Below are positions 1-8,283 of a stretch of DNA of 64,000 bases, in pieces. The first letter of the stretch is position 1. Every line of letters starts with the position of its first letter. The stretch is from positions 1 through 64,000 of the forward strand of contig JAUNCS010000004.1 in NCBI GenBank assembly GCA_030526485.1, written 5' to 3'. The notes below the pieces were generated by a model. That model was not told the origin of the DNA, did not search any database, and saw only the letters and a program-made list of their open reading frames with translations. This DNA is from Erysipelotrichaceae bacterium (GTDB lineage Bacteria > Bacillota_I > Bacilli_A > Erysipelotrichales > Erysipelotrichaceae). A program made the position numbers and the translations under genes.

Positions 1-17
1 TTTGACAATTCGGGATT

Positions 18-45
18 GAAAAAAGTAGCTTTCGCTACTTTGGAA
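18..45 (-). terminator. intrinsic terminator of the pilin-like operon
   Basis: An 8-bp perfect stem (AAAGTAGC / GCTACTTT) with a GAAA loop on the minus strand is followed by a run of T. The stop codon of the pilin-like gene lies inside the stem, so the terminator closes the leftward pilin operon. Confidence 0.85.
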
Positions 46-949
46 TCGTATTTTTGTATTGAGGATAATCAGCATTTACTATTTCAACATAGGCCTTATA
101 GGCATCCTTAAAGTTTGCATAATAAGTACCATTATTAATTACTGTGTCATAACGTAAAGCTGGATTACTTGAATCGTGATTTAAATGACCAGCTATTGCT
201 GTATAGGTAGCATATTGTGGATCATCAAGTTTTCTGGTTGCTATCTTAGAAGTTGATACATAGAACTTGCCATCACCTGTTGCCACCAGAATCGGAATTG
301 TCTTATTAGGTCCAACTTCATTAGTATCAAGTGAAGTCCAATATAAATACTGCTTAGATAAATCCTTATTGCCACCATTGCCCAAGAAAGCCCAGGTACC
401 ATTTCTTAGCAAACTGTTTTCTGACATGTTGGCTACAACTTCATCAACTCTTTTGGGATTCGTACATTTAGAATCTATTTCAAAGTTTGCATGATTTTTA
501 AGTTCTGTACCCTGTGCACTCTTATTGAAGATATCCATTAGATTTTCTGTTAAATCAAAAGGATATGTCACAAGTGAATCGCCAAAATTAAATAAGACAC
601 CTGTTTTTAGATAAGATATGGTACAAATGCCCTTAGCTTTTGGCTCACCCTTCCAGTTATCGTTATCAGGATCTCCAAGTTTATGTTCGATACCACCAAT
701 ATTGATTTCATCATTAAACTGCCAGTAATCTACTTTTTGCGTTAATTCTACTTCTATCGGATCAACTGTTTCACTATTAGCCAGCTGCACCATTATTTTG
801 GCATAGGCACTTCGAATATTGGCTAAATCTTTGGCTTCACGGTTCTTCTCAAGCTGATTAGAAAAGACGGGTATACTAACACCCACCATTACCGCTATGA
901 TAGCCACAACTATTAAAAGTTCAGCCAATGTGAAAGCCTTCTTATTCAT
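35..949 (-). CDS. prepilin-type (type IV pilin / pseudopilin-like) protein
   Basis: A 304-residue protein with a class III prepilin leader: MNKKAFTLAELL, with the +5 Glu, then a hydrophobic helix to about residue 30. This is the signature processed and N-methylated by a PilD/ComC-type prepilin peptidase. The remaining 270 residues are a soluble domain I cannot assign to a family. They contain tryptophans and Gly/Asn-rich stretches and resemble the product of the upstream neighbour, so the pair arose by duplication. It is second in a two-gene leftward operon, 23 bases after the frameshifted paralogue. The ribosome binding site is weak (ATAGGT). No pilus assembly ATPase or peptidase is in the window. 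Role inferred: surface or secretion pseudopilus. Confidence 0.75.
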   Translation of the reverse strand: MNKKAFTLAELLIVVAIIAVMVGVSIPVFSNQLEKNREAKDLANIRSAYAKIMVQLANSETVDPIEVELTQKVDYWQFNDEINIGGIEHKLGDPDNDNWKGEPKAKGICTISYLKTGVLFNFGDSLVTYPFDLTENLMDIFNKSAQGTELKNHANFEIDSKCTNPKRVDEVVANMSENSLLRNGTWAFLGNGGNKDLSKQYLYWTSLDTNEVGPNKTIPILVATGDGKFYVSTSKIATRKLDDPQYATYTAIAGHLNHDSSNPALRYDTVINNGTYYANFKDAYKAYVEIVNADYPQYKNTIPK

Positions 950-972
950 ACCTATATATTATAAGGATAATT

Positions 973-1901
973 TTACGATAATCCTAAATCATTTATATCA
1001 CTATAAGATACATTGCCATTGGCATTGTACCTTCTTAACAATTCTTCGTACATGGCTTTAGCTTCATAGTAATCTTCATACTGGAAAGTAGCCCCTGTTC
1101 CATCATTCTTAACATTAGTGAAGCTGCTGTTATCTATTGAACAATACGATGGATATTTAATAGTTCTAGCTAAATAGACATCGTATTTGCCATCGCGATA
1201 TCCCATTACCGGAATATTCTTATCTTTCCCAACATTATCGGGTGTTAATTCAACAGTAGACCAGTAGATAGCTGGTTTTTCTAATATCTGATTTGTAGAG
1301 CCATCCTTATAGATAATCTGCCAAGTCTTAGCTCCGTAGTCTTCCATATTTATTCCATTAGCATTTGCATAATCACTGAACTTTTGAGTACCACCATTCT
1401 GACTGTATGGTTCATTGGAATTGACAACTTTATAGGAATACTTATCACCTAATATTCCATTCAAAATATCTTTAGTTAAAAAATCAGCAGCAGTTTCTCT
1501 ATTAATAAAAGACTCACCAGACCAGTTAATATGCATCTGATTGCCCTGGTAATATATTTTGATTGATTTACCCGGTGTTGGTTCACTGATCCATTGACCA
1601 ATGCTGTTTTTAGTTATGCCACCGACATTTAAAGAGTCTTCATCCATGGACCAGCCAGCTTTGGTCTGCTTTAGAGGAATACTCTTTTCATAGGAGCCAT
1701 TTATATAATATGGGGAACTTGTATCTTCCATTTGAGCTGCTAGCATAATTTCTGCGTAGTAAGAACGCACATTGGCAAGATCTTTGGCTTCTCTGCTTTT
1801 TCCAGTTCATTATTAAATAAAGGAATTGAAATACCTGTTAATACACCAATAATAGCTACCACTATCAATAGTTCAGCTAATGTAAAACCCTTGTTTTTCA
1901 T
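973..1901 (-). pseudogene. prepilin-type protein, interrupted by a -1 frameshift
   Basis: The leader begins at 1901 (MKNKGFTLAELLIVVAII), a textbook class III prepilin signal with +5 Glu. Frame is lost at a run of five A (1797-1801 on the plus strand). In that first frame a stop follows after 53 codons, while the rest of the protein (REAKDLANVRSYYAEIM onward, about 270 residues to 973) continues in the -1 frame. The intact neighbour has the equivalent LEKNREAKDLAN sequence in one frame, which shows that one base is missing here. It may be a pseudogene, a homopolymer sequencing error, or a site of -1 slippage on the AAA codon. Apart from the shift the soluble domain is open throughout, which argues against old decay. 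Confidence 0.75.
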
Positions 1902-1964
1902 GTCTCTGTCTATATTATATAAAATTATACTTTTTATATAATTAATGTATAAGGAGGGTTCTTT

Positions 1965-2852
1965 ATGAAAAACAAAAAGACTCTTATTGGACTAATAATA
2001 TGTATCATCGTTTTGGCTGGCGTTACAGGCCTAGGTGTTGTTACTGGTACTTTTGAATCAGTATCAGGAGCCTTTGCGGATATTAAGATTGATGTAGCTG
2101 TTATTGTGAAACTGTTCTGTATGGTTTTCTTTGTCCTGGTACTGGAAAAGATTATCGTCCTGGTACTTGGCATCTTTAAAAACATTGCCAATAGAGCAGG
2201 TACGGTTATCACTATCTCTCAATCACTTGTACGCTATGCTTCAGCTATCATTATTCTTTGCTGGGGCTTAAGTATTATCGGTGTAAATGTTTCTACAATC
2301 GTTACATCTGTTGGAATTTTAACTCTGGTTGTTGGCTTTGGTGCAGAAAGCCTGATTGAAGATGTAATTACTGGTTTATTTATGGTCTTTGAAAACCAGT
2401 ATAACGTAGGCGATATTGTAGAAGTTGGTGGCTTTAGAGGTACTGTTACCAATATTGGCATTCGTACAACCTGCATCACTGATCCAGGTGGCAATGTCAA
2501 AATCATCAACAACTCAAATATGAAAGATATCCTTAACAGATCTGATAATTCATCTAGAGCTGTAAGTACTATCCAGGTTGCTTATGATACCGATATTGAA
2601 AGACTGGAAGAAATCATTCCTTCTATGATGGAACAGATGTATGAAAGTCATAAGGATAAATATAAGGCAGCCCCTGTTTATTTAGGCGTAGCTGAACTGG
2701 GCGATTCAGGTGTTACTTTAAAATTTGTTGTTGAAGTAAGTGAAAAAGATATCTTCTCTGCTCAAAGAATTTTAAATAGAGACTTATTAATTTATTTCCG
2801 TAAGAATAATATTGAAATTCCATTCCCACAACTTGATGTTCATAGCAAATAA
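1965..2852 (+). CDS. MscS-family small-conductance mechanosensitive channel
   Basis: 295 residues. A first hydrophobic segment (about 5-30) is followed by two more (about 45-70, 85-110). The pore-lining helix and beta domain typical of MscS follow (VGFGAESLIEDVITGLFMVFENQYNVGDIVEVGGFRG, residues about 125-160). The C-terminal alpha/beta vestibule ends near residue 290. The family opens under membrane tension to release solutes during hypo-osmotic shock. The start has a strong ribosome binding site (AAGGAGGG). The lectin-like gene starts 5 bases after the stop, so the two are probably cotranscribed. A second, shorter MscS lies at 5558-6319 on the other strand. Confidence 0.9.
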   Translation: MKNKKTLIGLIICIIVLAGVTGLGVVTGTFESVSGAFADIKIDVAVIVKLFCMVFFVLVLEKIIVLVLGIFKNIANRAGTVITISQSLVRYASAIIILCWGLSIIGVNVSTIVTSVGILTLVVGFGAESLIEDVITGLFMVFENQYNVGDIVEVGGFRGTVTNIGIRTTCITDPGGNVKIINNSNMKDILNRSDNSSRAVSTIQVAYDTDIERLEEIIPSMMEQMYESHKDKYKAAPVYLGVAELGDSGVTLKFVVEVSEKDIFSAQRILNRDLLIYFRKNNIEIPFPQLDVHSK

Positions 2853-2857
2853 CTAAT

Positions 2858-3694
2858 ATGGATGAATATTCTAATGCATTAAATGAGTTTAATGGCAGCA
2901 ATGATGAATTTAACCATTCAAGCAAAACTCCTTTAAATCTCAAAAAAGACAATAAAAAGCTGAAAAAAATGGTTCAGCTTCTTTGTAGTAGTGCAGTAGC
3001 TGTCACCATGATTGCCACTAATTTAGGAAACGAATCAAACAGGTTTTATCTTTATGGCAATGCTGCTTCTTTAAAAAATAATCAGTTTCGTCTGGCACAA
3101 GCCAAATATCTAAATGCTGGTGCCCTTGTTTCTGATGATGCATTTTCATTGAAAGATGGATTAAATATTGAATTTGACTTCTGGATGGGTACCGATCCAA
3201 ATAATCCATGTAATATGAATGCTGACGGTATATCTATTTCTTTTATGGAAGAAGCCTTTGATATCGGTGATAACCCACAAAATCCAATTATTGAACGCGG
3301 TGGTTCACTATACTATCATGGTGTATTTGGTGCAGAAATGGATTTATATCCCAATGGTGGTGATCCTCGTGAAGATCATGTGGCTATTTTAAGCGATGAT
3401 GTAAGCAAACACTTCACCTATAAAGAATATGAAGAAGGACTAGATGAAAATGTTCACCATTTAAGATTGGAATGTAATAATACTTCCATTTATATTTATT
3501 TAGATAATAAACTGGCTTGTGAATATCATGAATTACCAGTCACAAAGAATAAATATTATCTGATGATTTCATCATCGACTGGTTCGGCCTGGAATCTTTC
3601 TTTAATTAAAAATCTTAAGATTAACAACAATAGTATTCAAATACTTAATCCTGAACATAATAAAGATGCAGATGTTTACCAAATCAAGTGGTAA
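2858..3694 (+). CDS. L-type lectin-like domain protein
   Basis: 278 residues. A polar N-terminus (1-35) precedes a hydrophobic stretch at about 38-58 (VQLLCSSAVAVTMIATNLG) that could be an internal signal or membrane anchor. Residues about 85-270 have the layout of a bacterial legume-lectin-like beta sandwich: LNIEFDFWMGTD, NADGISISFMEE, YHGVFGAEMDLYPN, HHLRLECNNTSIYIYLDN and YYLMISSSTGSAWN. The D/N residues in NADGI and AEMDLYPN are where L-type lectins bind metal and sugar. No clear ribosome binding site precedes the ATG, and the gene lies 5 bases after mscS, which suggests translational coupling. Carbohydrate binding is inferred from the fold pattern only. Confidence 0.6.
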   Translation: MDEYSNALNEFNGSNDEFNHSSKTPLNLKKDNKKLKKMVQLLCSSAVAVTMIATNLGNESNRFYLYGNAASLKNNQFRLAQAKYLNAGALVSDDAFSLKDGLNIEFDFWMGTDPNNPCNMNADGISISFMEEAFDIGDNPQNPIIERGGSLYYHGVFGAEMDLYPNGGDPREDHVAILSDDVSKHFTYKEYEEGLDENVHHLRLECNNTSIYIYLDNKLACEYHELPVTKNKYYLMISSSTGSAWNLSLIKNLKINNNSIQILNPEHNKDADVYQIKW

Positions 3695-3712
3695 GCACCG
3701 CATCTTTTCTTT
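3662..3712 (+). terminator. terminator of the mscS-lectin operon
   Basis: AAGATGC and GCATCTT form the base of a stem, with TTACC/GGTAA pairing inside it, followed by TTTTCTTT. It overlaps the 3' end of the lectin-like gene. Confidence 0.6.
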
Positions 3713-3757
3713 ATATATGTATAATATTTCTAATTATCTTGTTTCACATATATATAA

Positions 3758-3800
3758 TAAAAACCAGACTCAGCATTATCTACCTTGTCTGGCTTATTTT
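3758..3800. terminator. terminator between convergent lectin-like gene and lysS
   Basis: CCAGAC and GTCTGG are flanked by TTTTT on the minus-strand exit side and a T-rich run on the plus side. The minus version sits just after the lysS stop, so it most likely ends lysS transcription. Confidence 0.7.
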
Positions 3801-3808
3801 TATATTTA

Positions 3809-5317
3809 TTAGTTAGATCTTTCCTTCATTGTAGGGAATAGGATGACATCTCTGATTGATTCAGATTCTGTGAATAACATAGCCATTCTATCAATACCAT
3901 AACCGATACCGCCTGCAGGTGGCATACCATATTCTAGAGCTTCAATGAAATCCATATCGATATCATTGGCTTCCTCATCACCTAATTCCTTAGCCTTTAA
4001 CTGAGCCTCAAATCTTTCCAGCTGATCAATTGGATCATTAAGTTCAGTATAAGCATTTGCACATTCATGACCAGCAATGAATAATTCAAATCTATCTACA
4101 AAACGAGGATCTTCTTCATTAGATCTAGTTAGAGGTGAAATTTCAATTGGATGACCATATAAGAATGTAGGCTGAATTAAAGTTTCTTCTACATACTTTT
4201 CAAAGAAAGCATTGATGATATGACCAACAGTGAAGTGCTTTTCAACTTCAATATTGTGTTCCTTAGCTAAAGCAGTAGCTTCTTCTAAAGAATAGTTATT
4301 AGCCTTGAAATCAATACCAGTCTTTTCTCTGATAGCGTCAGTCATAGAAACTCGCTTCCAATCACCATCAAGATTTACATCATGACCTAAGAAATGGAAA
4401 GTTCTCTTACCACAAACATTATCAGCGATGTACTTGTACATGCTTTCAGTAAGTTCCATCATACCTTCTAAGTTAGAGTATGCTTCATATAATTCCATTA
4501 GTGTGAATTCGGGATTATGCTGAGGGTCCATACCTTCATTTCTGAAAGTTCTACCGATTTCATAAACCTTTTCCATACCACCAACAAGTAATCTCTTAAG
4601 ATTTAATTCAAGAGCGATACGTAGGAACATATCTAAGTCCTGAGTATTGTGGTGAGTTACAAACGGTCTAGCACTCGCACCTGTTAACAGTGTAGTTAAT
4701 ACTGGAGTTTCTACTTCAGTAAATTCTCTGCCAGCTAAGAAAGTTCTGATAGCATTTAAGATCTGTGGTCTCATGAAAGCTACCTTCTTAGCTTCATCAT
4801 TCATGATTAAGTCTAGATATCTTCTTCTATATCTTTCTTCGATATCTGTTAAACCATGGAACTTTTCAGGGAATGGATTTAAAGCCTTAGTCAGGTGAGT
4901 GTATTTTAATACATATACTGATAATTCACCCATTGGGTTCTGTTCAGTAGGATTTGTACGATAAACCTTACCTTCTAAACCAATGATGTCACCAATATCA
5001 CTTGCCTTAACAAGTTCATATGCTTCTTCACCAAGATCAGCCTTATTGATAACCAGCTGGATATTGCCATATCTGTCCTGAATGTTCATGAAACACATCT
5101 TGCCCATTCTTCTCTTAGACATAATTCTGCCGGCAATTGTCACAGCGATATCTTTTTCAGCAATCTCTTCCTTAGTGAATTGATTGTATTCATCTTTAAT
5201 AGTTTTTGTATAAGCATTTCTTTCAAACGCATTACCAAATGGATTAATGCCCTTAGCCTTTAAGTCTTCTAATTTTTTTCTTCTGGCTAATTGCTGGTCG
5301 TTAAAATTTCTTTCCAT
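3809..5317 (-). CDS. lysS: lysyl-tRNA synthetase, class II
   Basis: 502 residues, normal length for LysS. It charges tRNA-Lys in the cytoplasm. The N-terminal OB-fold anticodon-binding domain is at about 55-165. The class II core follows, with motif 2 (VYEIGRTFRNEG, with HNPEFTLMELYEAY just after) and motif 3 (GGIGYGIDRMAMLF) near the C-terminus. The start has a good ribosome binding site (GGAGGG, 5-6 bases upstream). A T-box leader precedes it, so expression should rise when uncharged tRNA-Lys accumulates. It is first of the leftward genes nearest the left end of this minus-strand block. Confidence 0.97.
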   Translation of the reverse strand: MERNFNDQQLARRKKLEDLKAKGINPFGNAFERNAYTKTIKDEYNQFTKEEIAEKDIAVTIAGRIMSKRRMGKMCFMNIQDRYGNIQLVINKADLGEEAYELVKASDIGDIIGLEGKVYRTNPTEQNPMGELSVYVLKYTHLTKALNPFPEKFHGLTDIEERYRRRYLDLIMNDEAKKVAFMRPQILNAIRTFLAGREFTEVETPVLTTLLTGASARPFVTHHNTQDLDMFLRIALELNLKRLLVGGMEKVYEIGRTFRNEGMDPQHNPEFTLMELYEAYSNLEGMMELTESMYKYIADNVCGKRTFHFLGHDVNLDGDWKRVSMTDAIREKTGIDFKANNYSLEEATALAKEHNIEVEKHFTVGHIINAFFEKYVEETLIQPTFLYGHPIEISPLTRSNEEDPRFVDRFELFIAGHECANAYTELNDPIDQLERFEAQLKAKELGDEEANDIDMDFIEALEYGMPPAGGIGYGIDRMAMLFTESESIRDVILFPTMKERSN

Positions 5318-5535
5318 AATTACCCTCCATACAAAATAAAAACGTCCATCTAAGGACGTTTAATTAACGCGGTACCACCTTAGTTCATATCTAAAAAGAT
5401 ATGCCCTTAAAGTTATAACGTAACAACCGATCTGCTCCAAGTTTTTATTCGATTAACTAACCACATTTCACTTCCACCCAACGAAACTCTCTTTGGTAGT
5501 CTTATTAACCTACTCGTCTCTTCTTCGCAATTTTC
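5318..5535 (-). promoter_or_regulatory. T-box riboswitch leader of lysS
   Basis: The minus strand carries the T-box core AAGGTGGTACCGCG (5368-5381). It is followed by a terminator hairpin AACGTCC / GGACGTT and TTTTTATTTT just before lysS. Upstream are stem I features: an AGAGAG element, a GGGTGG distal loop closed by TTTC/GAAA, and a specifier-like loop GAATAAAAAC near 5441-5450 that offers AAA (Lys). The extended -10 TGTTAGAAT is at about 5542-5550. The mechanism (uncharged tRNA stabilises the antiterminator) is known for the family. The exact specifier triplet is my inference. Confidence 0.9.
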
Positions 5536-5557
5536 ACTAGTATTCTAACACACTTTT

Positions 5558-6319
5558 TTATTTCGCGTTATGAATAACCACCTGATTATAAGGAATTTCA
5601 ATCTTATCCTTTTCAAATTGAGATTTGATTGCTTCCATTAAATCAAAATAAACATTCCAATAATCTTCAGTCTTAGTCCACACCCTTAATGTATATTCAA
5701 TAGAACTATCATTATAAGCAGTAATTCTGATAAATGGTTCATCTTCCAAAACACCTTCAACACTCTTAATGCACTTAGTTAATGAAGACTTAACAGACTT
5801 TATCTTGGCATCATATGATACACCAATCTTGATATCAACTCTTCTTCTACCAGTATTTGAAAAATTAGTTATAGAAGTATTTGATAAAGCACCATTTGGA
5901 ATAATAATCTGTTTATTATCTGGTGTCTTTAGTTTTGTATGGAACATATTAATTCCTTCAACTACACCTTCCATACCGTTGGCAGCAATATAATCATCAA
6001 CCTTAAATGGATGAGTAATTAACATTGTCAAACCACCAAATAAATTACTTAGTGCAGTCTGTGCAGATAAAGCAATAGCAGCTGAAAGAACAGAAGCTAA
6101 AGCCAGAATAGAATTGATTTCAATTCCTAGCTGTTCAGCAATAATCATTACTGCAATAAAATAAACAACCGCCTTAACCAGTGATTTAACAAATCCCTTT
6201 AAAGTCTTATCAATTTTTTTAGTCTTAAGTAAAGCCTTATTAAATAAACTTACAATTACTTGAGCAACAATCATTACCACAATAATGATTACCGCTGTCT
6301 TTATAATGTCATATTTCAT
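5558..6319 (-). CDS. MscS-family mechanosensitive ion channel (short form)
   Basis: About 253 residues from the ATG at 6319 (MKYDIIKTAVIIIV). That start is chosen because GGAAAGGGAAG lies just upstream; an ATG 24 bases earlier has no such site. There are three hydrophobic segments in the first 110 residues, then the MscS pore/beta signature (ALSAQTALSNLFGGLTMLITHPFKVDDYI) and the VEGINMFHTKLKTPDNKQIIIPNG beta domain. Predicted role: osmotic safety valve in the cytoplasmic membrane. It sits between lysS and the ABC exporter genes, all leftward. Confidence 0.88.
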   Translation of the reverse strand: MKYDIIKTAVIIIVVMIVAQVIVSLFNKALLKTKKIDKTLKGFVKSLVKAVVYFIAVMIIAEQLGIEINSILALASVLSAAIALSAQTALSNLFGGLTMLITHPFKVDDYIAANGMEGVVEGINMFHTKLKTPDNKQIIIPNGALSNTSITNFSNTGRRRVDIKIGVSYDAKIKSVKSSLTKCIKSVEGVLEDEPFIRITAYNDSSIEYTLRVWTKTEDYWNVYFDLMEAIKSQFEKDKIEIPYNQVVIHNAK

Positions 6320-6372
6320 ATTTCTTCCCTTTCCAGAAAACAAAGGTTAAGACCATGCTTAACCCTTACTTA

Positions 6373-8283
6373 TTATTCTAATTCAAATGCTCCGGTATAT
6401 AACTGATAATATTTACCCTTGCTGGCAATAAGTTCATCATGAGTACCTCTTTCAATGATACGACCATGATCTAACACCATAATGCAATCAGCATTCTTAA
6501 CAGTTGAAAGCCTATGAGCAATTACAAATGTTGTACGATTAGCCATCAGAGCATCCATACCCTGTTGAACGATAGCTTCAGTTCTTGTATCGATAGATGA
6601 AGTAGCTTCATCAAGAATCATTACCGGTGGATCAGCAACCGCAACTCTGGCAATAGAAATCAGCTGTCTTTGACCCTGTGATAATGTGTCGTTATTACCA
6701 GAAATCATTGTATTGTAACCCTCTGGTAACTTAGTAATAAAGTCATGAGCACCAGCCAGTTTTGCTGCGATAATACATTCATCATCACTGGCGTCAAGTC
6801 GACCATAACGGATATTTTCCATTACAGTACCAGTAAACAGATTTACATCCTGAAGAACCATACCAAGAGATTTTCTTAATTCACCCTTCTTGATCTTATT
6901 GATATTGATACCATCATATCTGATCTTACCATCGGCAATATCATAGAATCTTGTAAGCAGATTAGTGATAGTAGTCTTACCAGCACCTGTTGCACCTACG
7001 AAGGCTACTTTTTGACCAGGCTTAGCAAATAAAGAAATATCATGTAGAACAATCTTTTCCTCTGTATAACCAAAGTCAACTTCACTCATTCTCACATCAC
7101 CCATCAAACGTGTATAAGTAGTAGTATCACTATCCTTGTGATAATGTTTCCAAGCCCAGATATCAGTCTTTTCTTCACATTCTACAAGTTCACCATCAAC
7201 AATATTGGCATTAACCAGACTTACATAGCCCTCATCTTTTTCTTCTTCTTCATCAATCATTTCAAAGATTCTTTCAGCACCAGCCATACCCATAGCGATT
7301 GACGCAATCTGCTGTGACAGGTTAGTGATAGTATTTGAGAACTGCTTAGTCATACTCAAGAATGGCACAATGATACTTACATCAAGTGCTAAACCTGAAA
7401 TTGATAAGTTAGGAACCTTTAAGTTAATTAACAAACCACCAAATAAGGCAACCAGTACATATAGCACGTTACCGGCATTATTAATGATTGGATGAATAAT
7501 ACCTGAATAAAGGTTGGCATTTCTGGCAGTTTCACATAAGTCTTCATTGATTCTATCGAAGTCTTCCTTAGTCATTTCCTGGTGATTAAAGACCTTAACC
7601 ACCTTTTGACCATTCATCATTTCTTCAATAAAACCTTCAATCTGTGATACCTTCTTCTGTTGAGAAAGGAAGTAATCTTTTGACTTGGAACCAGTATATT
7701 TAGTGATATAGGCCATAGCCATAACACCAACAATAATCAGAATAAACAGCCATACTGAGTAGTAAAGCATAATGCCAACTAAACCAATTAAAGTTAATGC
7801 TGAAGTTAAGATATTCAGTAAAGCCTGTGATACCAGCTGTCTTACCGCATCAATATCATTGGTATAGTAAGACATAATTTCACCATGCTGGTGAGTATCA
7901 AAGAACTTGATTGGTAAAGTTTCCATCTTGGTAAACATCTTATTACGCATATTCTTTAAGAAAGTCTGCGTAATATAAGCCATTAACTGCTGATGCAGGA
8001 AGCTTAAGACAATACCTACCAGATAGAAAGAAACAAGTATTGTCAGCAATTTGATAATTTTAATCTTAGCTACATCCCAATCGCCAATACTCATATGTTC
8101 AGTAATTACGGAAATTACATTCTGCATAAAGATCGATGGAACTATACCTACTAAAGCACTGATAATTACACAGGCAATTACCAGCGGGTACAGTCTTGGG
8201 AAAGATGTAAATAATTCCTTAACAATTCTTTTTAAAGTCTTAGGACTAGCCTTATGAGCTGTATATTGAACCTTAGGCGGCAT
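6373..8283 (-). CDS. ABC exporter half-transporter, catalytically complete subunit
   Basis: 636 residues from the ATG at 8283 (MPPKVQYTAHKAS), preceded by GGAGGTGA. A longer reading frame exists but lacks a site. An N-terminal six-helix type IV exporter membrane domain (about 45-370) precedes the nucleotide-binding domain: Walker A GATGAGKTT, signature LSQGQRQL, Walker B VMILDEATSSID with catalytic Glu, and switch His in AHRLST. The start overlaps the upstream ABC gene by 11 bases, so the two are translated together. The partner has a degenerate active site. This is the pattern of heterodimeric multidrug exporters such as BmrCD/LmrCD. The substrate is unknown. Confidence 0.92.
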   Translation of the reverse strand: MPPKVQYTAHKASPKTLKRIVKELFTSFPRLYPLVIACVIISALVGIVPSIFMQNVISVITEHMSIGDWDVAKIKIIKLLTILVSFYLVGIVLSFLHQQLMAYITQTFLKNMRNKMFTKMETLPIKFFDTHQHGEIMSYYTNDIDAVRQLVSQALLNILTSALTLIGLVGIMLYYSVWLFILIIVGVMAMAYITKYTGSKSKDYFLSQQKKVSQIEGFIEEMMNGQKVVKVFNHQEMTKEDFDRINEDLCETARNANLYSGIIHPIINNAGNVLYVLVALFGGLLINLKVPNLSISGLALDVSIIVPFLSMTKQFSNTITNLSQQIASIAMGMAGAERIFEMIDEEEEKDEGYVSLVNANIVDGELVECEEKTDIWAWKHYHKDSDTTTYTRLMGDVRMSEVDFGYTEEKIVLHDISLFAKPGQKVAFVGATGAGKTTITNLLTRFYDIADGKIRYDGININKIKKGELRKSLGMVLQDVNLFTGTVMENIRYGRLDASDDECIIAAKLAGAHDFITKLPEGYNTMISGNNDTLSQGQRQLISIARVAVADPPVMILDEATSSIDTRTEAIVQQGMDALMANRTTFVIAHRLSTVKNADCIMVLDHGRIIERGTHDELIASKGKYYQLYTGAFELE

